From the NCBI GenBank assembly GCA_031761405.1, contig JASEVX010000011.1, positions 16,675,609 through 16,739,608 of the forward strand: a stretch of DNA of 64,000 nt. Direction: 5' to 3'. The DNA is from Serripes groenlandicus (lineage: Eukaryota; Mollusca; Bivalvia; Cardiida; Cardiidae). The position numbers were made by a program, and so were the translations under genes. The notes beneath the pieces are model-generated. The model ran no database searches. It was not told where the DNA came from and worked only from the letters and a program-made list of their open reading frames with translations. This document shows, piece after piece, positions 43,951 to 55,470 of this stretch. Position 1 is the first letter of the stretch. Each line of letters begins with the position of its first letter.

Positions 43951-44125
43951 ATCCTGCGGTGTAGGTTATAGGAAGATTTTTATCTTGAAATAAAGTTTTA
44001 AATAAGCAAGAGTCTTGGCAGGAACTCTTGTTTCACCTGCAACAACGTCAATATATGAAAGTATGCTAGGACAGGAGACATAACAAAGTTTTCTATCACA
44101 GACAATTATCAAATTATGCACTTAC

Positions 44126-44182
44126 CTAAAAGTGTTAAGTAGCCCGATAGTAAGTTCAGCAAAACTATTTTGTCTTCATCAG
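44126..44182 (-). CDS. TTI1: TTI1 exon, residues 392-411
   Basis: A 57-base exon between CTTTTCAG and TTTTAG|GTAAGTG reading DEDKIVLLNLLSGYLTLLG. It was found only because the frame demands it and the LLxGYLxLLG motif matches TTI1. Confidence 0.92.
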
Positions 44183-44303
44183 CTGAAAAGCAAATTTTAA
44201 AAATGTTAATCTCTTGAAACACTTCATATTAACTATACAACTATGTAAGTTATGACACAAACCTAATCTTAACTAGACAATTTATTCAATGGCTGTGATA
44301 TTT

Positions 44304-44494
44304 TTAACCCTTTCTCTCATGTAGACGCTTTCTGACGACTCTGCAGCAGAAAATTATTGAGCAATTTCTCCATTCGCCACAAGGTTTTCAACCTTATTCA
44401 GCAATTAAAATTCCCTTTATAGAGATTTTTATAAGTTTTGCTTAGATGTTAAAAGTCGTCAGCTGCAGAATTATTGTATGTGTGAAAGGGTTAA
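44304..44494. mobile_element. TTAA MITE, deletion variant
   Basis: TTAACCCTTTCTCTCATGTA to GTGTGAAAGGGTTAA, with a shortened hairpin. Confidence 0.8.
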
Positions 44495-44939
44495 AGCGAT
44501 CACAGTGAAACTTGAAGGGTAGCATTTCTTGATGGTGGTCAATATTTCTATAAAGATTAAAAATCAAATTCAAATCCCTCAAATCATGCCTTAGATAGGA
44601 CAGACAATAGGATATATACTATATCCCTCCAGTTAAGGCACGGGAAAAATTAGGAGAATTACTTTAAAGCAAAGCTACCCATTTACTATATAAAATAGAA
44701 TTATTTTTAACTATAACTCTCTCTTTTCTTAATGCAAATGATAGGATGCTACATATAAGGATGAAAGGTAACAGCCATTTCATAACAATGTCTGCTAAAA
44801 ACACTATTTAACATATTGACCATGCTTTCCATCGGATGTTTTCAGTTTGTTTCAGCCATAAAATGGCAGTTAAGTAATTGGTTAAATACTATTTCAGTAA
44901 GGTACAAACAATACGACAAAAAAGCCGCTCTGATTTATT

Positions 44940-45120
44940 GTTGGTGTTTTACGCCGCTTTAAAAAAAATTCAGTATTATCATGGCGTTTCCTGGATAAGT
45001 TACCAGTACTACATTTATTCTGACACCAGCCAGTCAGTCGTAAAGCCTACCTCACAACCCTGAGCCCCCATGAGGAATCCATTACTACTGTTATTTAAGT
45101 TCTTATTTTGACCTGGCCAG
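44940..45120 (-). mobile_element. SINE, reverse orientation
   Basis: GTTGGTGTTTTACGCCGC, CCTGGATAAGTTACCAGTAC and TCTGACACCAGCCAGTCAG. The tRNA head is missing. Confidence 0.65.
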
Positions 45121-45261
45121 GACCTAAGTAGCAGATAACTTTTGAAAACGTTATGGTAAAAGAAGAAATTGCACTTTCTCATATTCTTACAATGCATCCA
45201 ATGTATTAACATTATATTTCCAACTTTTTAAGACTAACACACAACTTCCCTATTTTACTCT

Positions 45262-45455
45262 TAACCCTTCTCCACAAAAAATACGCTTTCTGACATTTCT
45301 ACAGAAGTTTACTATTGAAAACATCGTGACAAAAGGAAAAATTGCTCAAAACGATTAATTTCTCTTTTTGAGACAATGTTTTCAACTTTTTTCAGTATAA
45401 ATTCCTTTATTTATAAGTTGTCTGCTGCAGATTTATTGTATGTTGGTAGAGGTCA
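45262..45455. mobile_element. TTAA MITE, diverged
   Basis: TTAACCCTTCTCCACAAAA at the left, TCTGCTGCAGATTTATTG and TTGGTAGAGGTC at the right. Confidence 0.65.
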
Positions 45456-45496
45456 AATACCCTATCAGGTCAAAAGTTAATAACAAGTATCCTTAC

Positions 45497-45705
45497 TTGC
45501 AGTTTGTATTTGGCGAGGAAGAGTAGTAGTTAGGTTATGTAGATTAGTTTCAACAATCTCCGTGAGTTGTCTCTGCTGGTCTGAAGCCTGGCTCTGACTG
45601 AACAAGTCCAACGCATGCCGGGAACCGTTCGCAACCTTCGTGTAATCATCTCCAATCAGACTAACAAGTATTTCCAAGAACACCGGCACACACTCCTTCA
45701 TTGAG
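45497..45705 (-). CDS. TTI1: TTI1 exon, residues 322-392
   Basis: Acceptor AATTTTCAG and donor GCAA|GTAAGGA. KECVPVFLEILVSLIGDDYT and NLHNLTTTLPRQIQ match the vertebrate VGLVNDES and LHSLATSLPR regions. Confidence 0.95.
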
Positions 45706-46432
45706 CTGAAAATTCAATTAAAGACATTGTATTAAATATAAATATTAATGCTGTCTATTGTTTGATACATAAGAGTTTAATTAACATTGTTTTCATGATA
45801 CGGGATTTAAATACGCACAAGTTTTTATTGCAAGAATCTCTTTCACAAGGGATTTAATTCCCAAATCATGAAAACAGTGTTTATTAAACTATATATTATA
45901 TACTCGGCGATAATTTTCGTTTTTAAATCAGAATACCCCTGTGCAGCTCATTTATTTTTAGCTCAGAAGCAGAGAGATCTGAATGACGTAATCTGCCAGT
46001 TTTGCAGTGACGTCACTATGCGAGCACCGACAAAAGTGTACATTGATTGAAATAAAATGTGTCATGTCGATTCAAGCTCTTATTTGCGGATTTAAAAGTG
46101 CAATTGTGGATTATTTTATGGTAGATTTCTATTTATTTTTGTTATGCTTATTTTAATGCTTGTTTTTTTGTTATTTTTATTTAATTATTTTTAAATTTAA
46201 GAAAATTAAAAAATTAGAGATTAAAAAAAGTCGTTCCGAAAAACCGGCTAGTAAGCTATATCGCACACTAGGCGATATTGCTCAGTAAACAAAAAGCATG
46301 TTATAGGTTTTCTCAAGTTGGGAAATCTCTATATTTTACCATTGAGTATATAATATAATGGCTTTAATGGCTTTAAAGTTTTAAATGGTCACTTCAAATC
46401 CCCCCCAACCGATTATACACTATATTTTGTTT

Positions 46433-46648
46433 TGTTTTATTGGAGATTTACGCCGCTTTCAACATTATTTCAGTTAGATCATGGCGACAGTTCAATTATT
46501 CATGATCCCTGGGTAAACAAACCAGTACTAGACTAGAAAACGTGTCTTGCCCAAGGGCTCTCCACCATGACCGTCGTGCCGCGACTGGGGATCGAACCAG
46601 GGACACCCGGTTTGAAATCCCCCGAAGTTAACCACTCGACCACTTATA
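46433..46648 (-). mobile_element. SINE, reverse orientation, near full length
   Basis: ATTTACGCCGCTTTCAACA at the 3' side, TGGGGATCGAACCAGGG (B box) and AAGTTAACCACTCGACCAC (A box) at the head. Same family as 15075-15256. Confidence 0.75.
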
Positions 46649-47264
46649 CACTATATACAGCCTTGATCAGCAGTCCCCTTTGAAATGGGACCAATGGTCA
46701 AACTAATTGATCAAGCTTAACTGCAATCATCATGTGTAGAAAACAGTCATTCAACAATTGACCCAGATTAGCCAGGTGTAAAATTATCGGTGTTACACAC
46801 ATACAGGTAATCAAGCACTCTTTGACAAAAAAAGTATCTTTTTTTATCTGTTCATGTAATAACTGTTTACACATCGTCTGTTAATAGCCTTATTACTTAT
46901 GACAGTGTGAACAAATAAAAGGAGTTATTCATTGCAATTAAAGCATTTGAGGAATTGTCTTTGATTGGGTTAGTGCAAATTAGTGCGAGATTAGACTCGC
47001 ACCTGCGCTGCAAACAAAACGTTAAAGAGTCTTCTGCTTTATCTGGCATACGCTTCCTGATTTCGTAACTGTATATATCGAAAACTGATTAAGCTATAAA
47101 ACATGGTGAGGTATTGTGATGATTACATTGAAACTCCATATGAAAGTATAATTGTAGAGAGCATGATAAGCAAGTTCAATGTTTTCAAAAGACATTTGCT
47201 GCAGATGCATCAAAATATGTCTACATGTGGAAAATGGTTACCGGTAGGTAAAGCTATATATTAC

Positions 47265-47445
47265 CTAGCGCAGTGCATGAGTAAATGTTCGGCACACTCG
47301 ACAAGGCCCAGTCTAACTCGCCAGCTTGTATGGCTGCGTACAGTGCTCACTTGTTTCACAAGTATATAGATATTCCCACTTGTGTCATCCACCCATTTTG
47401 TATCTCTACTTACAACCAGGCCTTGTAACCTCGGATCAAAGTATT
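47265..47445 (-). CDS. TTI1: TTI1 exon, residues 262-322
   Basis: Acceptor GTACTTACAG and donor GCTAG|GTAATAT. TKWVDDTSGNIYILVKQVST and SWRVRLGLVECAEHLL match the HWKVRLELVEL region. Confidence 0.93.
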
Positions 47446-48159
47446 CTGTAAGTACAATACATTTAGTTAGTAGGACATTTCACATGAAAACCAGCAAATA
47501 ACCAGATCAGCCTGTCCCTCCACACAATTTGATCTGGATCTTTCCTGTGTCATGCAAGCATCCTGAAAGAAATGTATGAAACTTGATCATAATCACCATT
47601 ACCTTAAACACGTCTGTAGGTTTGCTTTTTTGTGGCATGAGTAATATATCAATTTTACATTGATTTTTCAATTCAATAAGAACCTCTCAACATAAAGAAA
47701 ATATTCAAGGAATCAGCTACATACTGATACATCTAGGGTTTTCAAAAACAAGTGTAGAACAGGTGTACACATCGCGTGAAAACTAATCTTCACAAGATTT
47801 TAAAATTCATGGCAATAATGATAAAATTATAAACCTGTATAAATGTTTTTGACCATATTCTTTCTCCGCAGGTGTCTAGAATACCTATGGGACTAGCTGT
47901 TGAGCAAGGGAGTAGAGACTGATCTTGGTCTGCACAGATTATCATATTATAAAGTCCAGATGACTAGTTATCATGTTGTGTGGCCCAATAACATTTCAGC
48001 TTAGGTTAATAACTGTAGCTGAATAAACATTTCAACTTAGGTAGTCATTGAAATCAACATATTATATTTATTGCCCCGAAAATCCTAAATATTTGGTTAT
48101 GCTACATATCAAATCTAAAAGTATACTGGCCAAAAGAAATATTTCACTGGTCCGAACCA

Positions 48160-48300
48160 AAATCCATGCAATTCCTAGCTTTCTCCCACCAGTAATCCAC
48201 ACAACATTCTTTCCAAGCAACTGGCTACTTTTCCAAATAGACTTTAAACCCATTGGTGAAAGACGAATGACGCTTGTCACAATGACATGCCATGCTTTGC
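48160..48300 (-). mobile_element. MetaSINE-like fragment, reverse orientation
   Basis: ACCAGTAATCCACACAACA, CCAAGCAACTGGCTAC and CCCATTGGTGAAAGACGAAT match the central part of the SINE at 2193 in reverse. Confidence 0.65.
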
Positions 48301-48442
48301 CGACCTTATGCCAAATTTCAAAAGAGCGTGAGTGACCAGTACAGACAAATGAGCACAAGAAAATATTACAATTTTATATTTTAATAGTCAGCAAAAAAGG
48401 AAATGTTTAATAAGTAATACTTTATAAAAAGTAAGAACTAAC

Positions 48443-48548
48443 TAGATGCGGTATTCAGTTCCAGTTTAGCTCGTTTCTGCCGATAGATCTCCAATAACTT
48501 ATCATCCAATACAAGGTTTACAACCCGCATCCAAACATAAATAGCTTT
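48443..48548 (-). CDS. TTI1: TTI1 exon, residues 227-262
   Basis: Acceptor TATTTTCAG and donor ATCTA|GTTAGTT, a weaker donor. KAIYVWMRVVNLVLDDKLLE corresponds to the segment after the FLPGIS block. Confidence 0.9.
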
Positions 48549-48855
48549 CTGAAAATATAGACATCATTACGAATATTAATTTATATTTTATAAAATGATA
48601 CTTTATTAGGTATATTCATTATTTCAATGCAGAGTCCTAGATAAGTAGGAGTGAAAATGGCTTTGCCCCATTATATCTTTCTTGTTACTCATTTAAACCA
48701 ATGTTTTGAGTATTCAAAATAATCTATTCGCTTCAATAATTTTGTTGAGTACCACCACATAGGTTTGCAGGTCAAACAATGATTTAGAACAAGAAATACA
48801 CCCCTTGTCTTAACTAGTGCTCTGTTTCAATTAATAACTTTTTTAACTGTTGCAC

Positions 48856-49019
48856 TTAACCCTTTCCCATATATAACAAATCTGCAGTAGACGCCTTGAA
48901 AACACATTGGCCAAACGATCTCCATAAATGAAAGTTTGAGCAATTTCTCCTTTTGTCACAAAGTTTTTAAAAGTCGTCTGCTACAGCCGCCAGAAAGTGT
49001 CTATGTAAGAAAGGGTGAA
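48856..49019. mobile_element. TTAA MITE, deletion variant
   Basis: TTAACCCTTTCCCATATATA to GTAAGAAAGGGTGAA, with the central part shortened. Confidence 0.75.
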
Positions 49020-49209
49020 CTTCATTCAATGAAACAATTGAAATCCTAAACTTTATTCTTAAGACTTCCGTTCTTGCACCGGAATTATGTTTACATATCA
49101 GATTTAAACAATATATTACTAAATATATTTATACAAGTAACTTATATATTGTAAATAATAAATTTTAAGGACTGAGTGATAAGCTTACATCTTGTTTGAA
49201 GCTCTCACC

Positions 49210-49417
49210 TTAACCCTTTCCCTCATATAGACGCTTTCTGACGCCTCTGCAGCTTTTTGAAAACATAGTGACAAAAAGAAGAAATTGCACAAAACGTGCA
49301 ATTTCTCCTTTTACCACAATGTTTTCCACTTTTTGTCACAGGTTATTATCCATTCAATTATGGAGATTTTCTAAAAAGTCGTCTTCTGCAGAATTGCCGT
49401 ATGAGGGAAAGGGTTAA
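49210..49417. mobile_element. TTAA MITE, nearly complete
   Basis: TTAACCCTTTCCCTCATATA to GAGGGAAAGGGTTAA, with a short deletion in the right arm. Confidence 0.88.
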
Positions 49418-49953
49418 AAACATTTGATTTGTCCTGGATATCAAATGATCCTCGCCTGTGCACAAGCAGTTATCGGACTGTCATTACTGCATATGTGATT
49501 TTTGAAGACATAAAGTTACAGAACAATTAAGAAAATACAATATCATGTGAAATGTACTTTCACTATATGGAAACAAATCTCAAAAGAAAGCATTTTGGTT
49601 GGAAAAAAACAAAAAACGTAAAAAGTAATGTTAACCTACCATGCCAATATGCAGTTGCACTATTTAAACAAACTAGAAATATCACTAAAGGTGATGAATA
49701 GCCCCAGCTGGTGCCTGACAAGATACATATGTATGAGAAATTCAAGGGGCCATGTTCCATTTAAAAATTATTCCAGTGCAACAACTAGGCTTGGTATCAA
49801 TCATTATTGTGAAGTTATATTGAATTCTGACCAAGGGTTGCTGAGAAATAGTGTTCACAAGAAATGTCCACGGACCAACAAGCGTGATTCCTATATAGCC
49901 CCCGTATACTATGTATCTGGGGGTATAAAAATATTTGACAACAGAATACTTAC

Positions 49954-50072
49954 AGAAATAACTGCATATCCCTGTTTAGTGTCTCCAGTAATGATCTTAC
50001 ACAGTGTAACCGATATACCAGGTAAAAAGGAGGCATAAATTCCACCAATATCTGCTTTTACACATTGGCTAT
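49954..50072 (-). CDS. TTI1: TTI1 exon, residues 187-226
   Basis: Acceptor GTTACAG and donor ATTTCT|GTAAGTA. IYASFLPGISVTLCKIITGD is one of the best-conserved TTI1 stretches (FASFLPGIS in vertebrates). Confidence 0.95.
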
Positions 50073-50346
50073 CTGTAACACAAACAATTTATTATGAATG
50101 AATGAATGAATGTATATTGTTTTATTATATGCCTGTACATTTTCCGGTGGAAATACATGCAGATTGACATGCGCAAATACATCACGACAGATTAAAATTC
50201 CGTATCTACATGCGGTGTAAATACAAGATTGTGACGTCAGACAGTGCGCGGAATACTTTCAGCGAGGTATCCCCAATAAACAATGTATTGAATCTGTATA
50301 TTTAATAGTTTTTTCGCTCTTCATAGATCGTAGGTATATAATAAAA

Positions 50347-50509
50347 GGAATATTACGTTGCGGGAGCGATAAATGGGTACGTATTGCACGACTCGTAGCG
50401 TGGGAAAATCCATATCTTACTCGACCTTCGGTCTCGTAAGATATCGATTTTTCCACGCTACTTGTCGTGTAATACAAACCCTTTTATCGCTCCCGCAACG
50501 TAATATTCC
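50347..50509. repeat. Near-perfect 163-bp foldback palindrome
   Basis: The arms start GGAATATTACGTTGCGGGAG on both strands and pair over about 70 bases with few mismatches, around a short centre with GACCTTCGGTC. CpG content is high relative to the surroundings. No TTAA, no coding frame and no second copy were seen in this window. Confidence 0.85.
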
Positions 50510-50555
50510 GTATTTATGGCACATCGACAGCTAAGGTCATTTAGCGCGCAATTAA

Positions 50556-50722
50556 ATTTAATTATTCATGATCCCTGGGTAAACAAACCAGTACTAGGCT
50601 AGAAAATGTGCCTTGCCCAAGGGCACTCCACCATGACCGTAGTGCCACGACTGGGGATCGAACCCGGGACACCCGGTTTCGAAATCCCCGACGCTAACCA
50701 CTCGACCACAGCGGATTCCTAC
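50556..50722 (-). mobile_element. SINE, reverse orientation, head intact
   Basis: TGGGTAAACAAACCAGTAC, CTGGGGATCGAACCCGGGA and CTAACCACTCGACCACAGCG preserve both tRNA promoter boxes. The 3' tail is truncated. Confidence 0.75.
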
Positions 50723-50756
50723 AATTTATTATGATTATTTCTTAACACATATTTAT

Positions 50757-50966
50757 CCCATTCCCACCTGAAGACGCATTTTGACGCAATAGCAGCAGAC
50801 GACTTTTGAAAACATTGTTGCCAAAGGTGAATTTGCTCATGATGAGCAATTTCTCCTTTGGCCACACATTTTTCATATTTATTTAACAATTGAGCTATCT
50901 TTTATGGAGATTTTTCAGGTTTTTGTCACTATGTTTTCAAAGTTGTCTGCTGTGGGTAAGGGTTAA
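50757..50966. mobile_element. TTAA MITE (CACCTGAAGACGC variant)
   Basis: TTATCCCATTCCCACCTGAA to GTGGGTAAGGGTTAA. Confidence 0.8.
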
Positions 50967-51023
50967 AAGAATTTTGTTATTTTTGTTATTTATTCCACAA
51001 TATAGTCATGCCTATAGCGGCTC

Positions 51024-51253
51024 TTAGCCCTTTCCCCCATACGACAATTCTGCAGCAGACGACTTTGGACGTATTTTGTCAAAACATAGAAAATCTCCAT
51101 AGTTGAATGGATAACCTATGACAAAAAGTGGAAAACATTGTGGCAAAAGGAGAAATTGCACGTTTTGTTCAATTTCTTCTTTTGTCACTATGTTTTCAAA
51201 AAGCTGTCTGCTGCAGAGGCGTCAGAAAGCGTCTATATGAGGGAAAGGGTTAA
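51024..51253. mobile_element. TTAA MITE, complete
   Basis: TTAGCCCTTTCCCCCATACG to GAGGGAAAGGGTTAA. It lies in the orientation opposite to the copy at 52073. Confidence 0.9.
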
Positions 51254-51639
51254 CAACCAGATGAACGAACAAATATTGACAAAATAACTGGATACAAAGA
51301 AAGGCAGCCTTTATAAGGACTAGTAATCTGGCGTTTCCCCCACAATATTTCTATTATAACAAAACCTAACCCTATGGTGTCAGTACTAAAAAGAAATGTT
51401 GCATAATTCATCATAGGGATAGAGAGGGTCAATTAAGGAAATAAATTCATTAGCTATAAATTTGTAGCTTATCTAGAGGTATGCTTAGGTAAAAATACTC
51501 GTACCTTTATTCCTGAAAAAAATGCACTTTGACACATTTGAAGCTGACATTTACTATAATTTCTTGTCTTTGTTAGTTTTCTTGATTTGTTTGTTTAGTT
51601 GATATAGCTAAATTTGTTCAATCCTTTGAATTCCTTTCC

Positions 51640-51801
51640 GAAAATGCATGTCTTTTGAAAAAATTCTGTCAAAAAACCCCTTTCCATTTGGCACAATATT
51701 TAGAACAATTAAATAATCATACTTTCTTTTATGGAGGTGTTTTTGCCTCGATGTTATTCGAGTCATTTGCTGCAGAGTTGTTATATATGGGAGAGGGCTA
51801 A
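51640..51801. mobile_element. TTAA MITE, strongly diverged
   Basis: TTCCTTTCCGAAAATGCA at the left and ATTTGCTGCAGAGTTG with GGGAGAGGGCTAA at the right. Confidence 0.5.
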
Positions 51802-51851
51802 AGAAGCCTACAAATAGAAACTACAAACTACCCGCATGTAGTGAGACTTAC

Positions 51852-52003
51852 ATTTAGAATCTGCCTGACTCAAGTCCAATAGACATTCCATGGCTAGGAT
51901 CTTCACATTTCTCGCTTTCTCTCCCTCGGCTATGTTAAGCAGAAGGGAGACTGCATGTCCCAGGAGAGGTAGAAATATCACGGTGTACAACTGTTGAAGA
52001 ACG
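51852..52003 (-). CDS. TTI1: TTI1 exon, residues 136-187
   Basis: Acceptor TGTTTTCAG and donor TAAAT|GTAAGTC. LPLLGHAVSLLLNIAEGEKA matches a highly conserved TTI1 block; MECLLDLSQADSK follows. Confidence 0.95.
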
Positions 52004-52072
52004 CTGAAAACAATACATGTTCTATGTACCACAAATATTAGTGTACCAATGTTCAAGAAATAATAAAGTTAC

Positions 52073-52302
52073 TGAACCCTTTCCCTCTTATAGACGCTTT
52101 CTGACGCCTCTGCAGCAGACGGCTTTTTGAAAACATAGTGACAAAAGAAGAAATTGCACAAAACGTGCAATTTCTCCTTTTGCCACAATGTTTTCCACTT
52201 TTTGTCATAGGTTATCCATTCAATTATAGAGATTTACCATTTTTTGACAAAACATGTTTAAAGTCGTCTGCTGCAGAATTGTCGTATGAGGGAAAGGGTT
52301 AA
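52073..52302. mobile_element. TTAA MITE, complete
   Basis: TGAACCCTTTCCCTCTTATA to GAGGGAAAGGGTTAA. It lies just upstream (on the minus strand) of the TTI1 exon ending at 52003. Confidence 0.9.
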
Positions 52303-52694
52303 ATGATTGATTTGAGAATCTAAAGTAGATTCATTTGGAATAGAACTTTTCACAATGTAGTTGCGGTTTTAAAAATTGTTCACCTAATTGGCCATTTAAG
52401 TCATCTTCTTTGACAAGATCTAAAGGATCACATGTATCTCATGCCAAGGCTGACATAAGATAAAAGATATAACATTAACACAAGATATTTGGAAGCATCA
52501 TTTGTTGGCAAAAATTCTTAAAACGTTGTCAGGGTGATCTATCAACATTGCATATCATGCGCATAAAGATTCGTATTAAAGCACACCTTGTGCTATATCA
52601 ATAGAAACTAAGAAAATATATAGTACCACACACAAGAAGAAGCTAACTGTTCACCTGATATTATGATAACTTGTACAAAGCGTTATCCATGATA

Positions 52695-52931
52695 TGAGCC
52701 ATCTCGCGAGAAAACCAACATTGTGGACTCTGCGTAAAGTATAGATCCGGATCAGCCTAAACATGCCGCTTAGACAGTTTTTGCCCCCTGTGGATGTTTT
52801 GTTTCAGGAATCATTACTCTTTATATCCCCCCCGAGATGGAATGTGTCGGCCAGGATTAGCCTGCGCGGACTGATCTGGGTCGATACATTACGCAGGGGC
52901 CATTATGTTGTTTTTTTCACAGAATGGCTGA
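52695..52931. mobile_element. MITE with TGAGCC inverted repeats
   Basis: It starts TGAGCCATCTCGCGAGAAAA and ends CACAGAATGGCTGA. The inner CTGCGTAAAGTATAGATCCG block matches the other two copies. Confidence 0.8.
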
Positions 52932-53074
52932 TAATGTCTTTCATAAACCAAAGATTCAACATCTGCAATTTCAAAATTGAAATATTTTAACTGAAGAACA
53001 CTTTATACCTTTTCTACAATTTTTTGTCTGAAAGTCTTCTGTATGATTGAAAATGGTAAAGAAACGAGTTTTAC

Positions 53075-53150
53075 CTGTATTCAGAGTTTTTGACTAGTAT
53101 CCTTAATGTTTGAATGATTGCAATCTTTAATTCTTCAGACAGCTTGGCAA
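53075..53150 (-). CDS. TTI1: TTI1 exon, residues 111-136
   Basis: Acceptor TTTATTTCAG and donor TACAG|GTAAAAC. AKLSEELKIAIIQTLRILVK matches the SEELKLAVIQ region of vertebrate TTI1. Confidence 0.92.
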
Positions 53151-53399
53151 CTGAAATAAACAAAAATAAATGATTGGCCATTTTAACCTACATGTATGCA
53201 TAAGTTTTTTAATGTAATTATTCAGATGATTTATGCCAAAATGTTTTCAACTCTTTTCATAAAATATACTTCTTTTATTGAAATTGTTCATGTTTTGCCA
53301 AGTTATTTTCATAGTCACTTGCTACATTTGGAGACCTTTTAAGAACATACATGTACATACTTATTCACTCTTTTCAACTCTTTCCAAAATGCAGACACA

Positions 53400-53555
53400 T
53401 GCAGAACCGAGCTCTCATAGATATATAGCTACTGAATAAGTTTGGTAAAAATCGGATGATAAATGAAGACTTTATCATGTCCACAAGAAATTGTGGACAG
53501 ATGACGGACGATTACAAAAGCTCACCTTGTCACTACCTGACAGGTGAGCTAAAAA
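53400..53555. mobile_element. 3' fragment of a GAGCTAAAA-ending element
   Basis: GACAGATGACGGACGATTAC, AAAGCTCACCTTGTCAC and CAGGTGAGCTAAAA match the end of the element at 28324-29746. Confidence 0.6.
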
Positions 53556-53822
53556 CAGTTTTGAAAAGATTCAACTGAAAACTATGGACTCTCATCATTT
53601 TCACAAGAAATCTTTTATGACAGATAATGGGAACACAGCATCTCTTCTGGCCTTTGCTTAGTACTAGTAGTAGAGTTAACTAATTGTGTGGAAAAAAGAA
53701 ATTGCTTTATTTGAAGTGATTTCTCCAATACTCACAATATTTTCAAATGTTGTCTGAAGCCAACCACTCAACATGTGAATGTAATGCGGATAGGATTAAA
53801 AAAAGTTTTATTTCAAATCATG

Positions 53823-54057
53823 TTAACCCTTTCCCTCATATATTATAAACACTTTCGGACGCCTCTGCAGCAGACAACTTTTTGAAAACATAGTGACAAA
53901 AGAAGAAATTGCACAAAATGTGCAATTTCTCCTTTTGACACTATATTTTCCACTTTTAGTCATAGGTTATCCATTCAATTATGGAGGTTTTCTATGTTTT
54001 GACAAAATACGTTCAAAGTAGTCTGCTGCAGGATTGTCGTATGAGAGAAAGGATTAA
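53823..54057. mobile_element. TTAA MITE, complete
   Basis: TTAACCCTTTCCCTCATATA to GAGAGAAAGGATTAA. Confidence 0.88.
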
Positions 54058-54152
54058 TTAGAATTAATTTCTTTACTCGAAAATAGGTCTGCCATTAAGA
54101 AGTGATCCCTATTATATATCTCTTTGCCAAGGAAAGAAACACAAAATCTCAC

Positions 54153-54292
54153 CTTTGCTTTGATCTGTTGGACAAGATAACATAGTTGTTGCTGTATTAA
54201 AGATGTCTTGGAAGAAATCCCATCTGGTAATTTTGGTATGACCCAGTACATACTCCATACAAGTAAACAGGTCAAGATAGAGGTCCTGGCCA
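54153..54292 (-). CDS. TTI1: TTI1 exon, residues 64-111
   Basis: Acceptor TTTTCCAG and donor CAAAG|GTGAGAT. It reads GQDLYLDLFTCMEYVLGHTK and continues to LSCPTDQSK, a helical HEAT-type segment. Confidence 0.9.
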
Positions 54293-54704
54293 CTGGAAAA
54301 CAAAAAAATGTCATAATTTGACAACACCTCCAAATTTCCAGATTATATCGTGTATAGTTAGCACCTAAAAGAACTGTCAGCAACCCTTGCAATCGTTGAA
54401 GTTGCTACAAGTACAAGGGTAGTCAATGGCTACTGTTTTTAATAACCGGTTTTATAATTATTTAATTTTCTAATCGGTTAACCAGTAAGATATCTCACTT
54501 GTTTTCTTGTTGTTTTACTCACATGTCATAAATTTATCATTCTAGAGGTCATTATTGGAATATTTTTAGTAATAATACTAATACATATATGAACTAGAGA
54601 CATTTAAATATACCCATTTATATTTTTTAAAGTGAAACTTCTTTTTATGTCAAAACAAGTAATTTGAAGTTTAGAAATTACAAATGTATGATTATTGTAT
54701 ATAG

Positions 54705-54815
54705 TTGAAAACATTGTGACAGCTCATTTTGAGCAATTTCTATCGTTGCCACAATGATTTCAAAGGTCGTCTGCTGCAGAGGCATCAGCAAGCAAATGTA
54801 TGTGGGAAAGGGTGA
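54705..54815. mobile_element. TTAA MITE, right half
   Basis: GAAAACATTGTGACAGCTC, GTCGTCTGCTGCAGAGGC and GTGGGAAAGGGTGA remain. Confidence 0.6.
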
Positions 54816-54926
54816 GAACAATTGGACATGAATGAAAATATTCAAATGGTTGAAAAGTTAACTGTTGACATCCCTTCTTTTAACCCTTCATCTTTATCCA
54901 ATACCTTTATAGAGACAAACATGTAT

Positions 54927-55121
54927 CAGAGCTCTAGATAAGGGGCGTTTTGCATGTTCTAAAATCCTTATTTGACCCTCTAACCCTATGTTGTGGCAAC
55001 TCAAAAGAATAGTCCCAGTGAGACGATTCTTTTGAGTTCGCGCAACATAGGGTTTGCTTTAATATTAAGAGAGAAATTGTGGGGAAAAAAAGGTGAATGC
55101 CCCTCCTTATCTGGACCTCTG
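54927..55121. mobile_element. Inverted-repeat element (CAGAGCTCTAGATAAGG ends)
   Basis: It starts CAGAGCTCTAGATAAGGGGC and ends CCTTATCTGGACCTCTG. An inner palindrome contains CAAAAGAATAGTCCCAGTGA. TGTA on both sides may be a target duplication if the element starts one base earlier. Confidence 0.7.
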
Positions 55122-55470
55122 ATGTACGTTATTTTTTTTACTTTTTACTCTAACAACTTGAAAACACCTGAAGAAAGAATCAAATTCTAGACCATGAATG
55201 CTTGATTTGGAGGCAGAGAAGAACTAACTGGCAAAAGGAGACATTGTTCATTGTTTTCCTTTGTCCTCCAACATTTGACAGGTATTGGGGAAAGGGTTAT
55301 CCTACTCAGTCATTGAAATAAACATTGACAATTCACTGGTCTGAACATTTTAAATGTATATATTACATATAAAATTGTAATGACAAACAAAATTTGTTCT
55401 CTGGTCGGAACCAAAAGCTACTGGCCAGGGATCATAGGTCTACTGCTTATCGTGTAGACTGCCTACTTAC

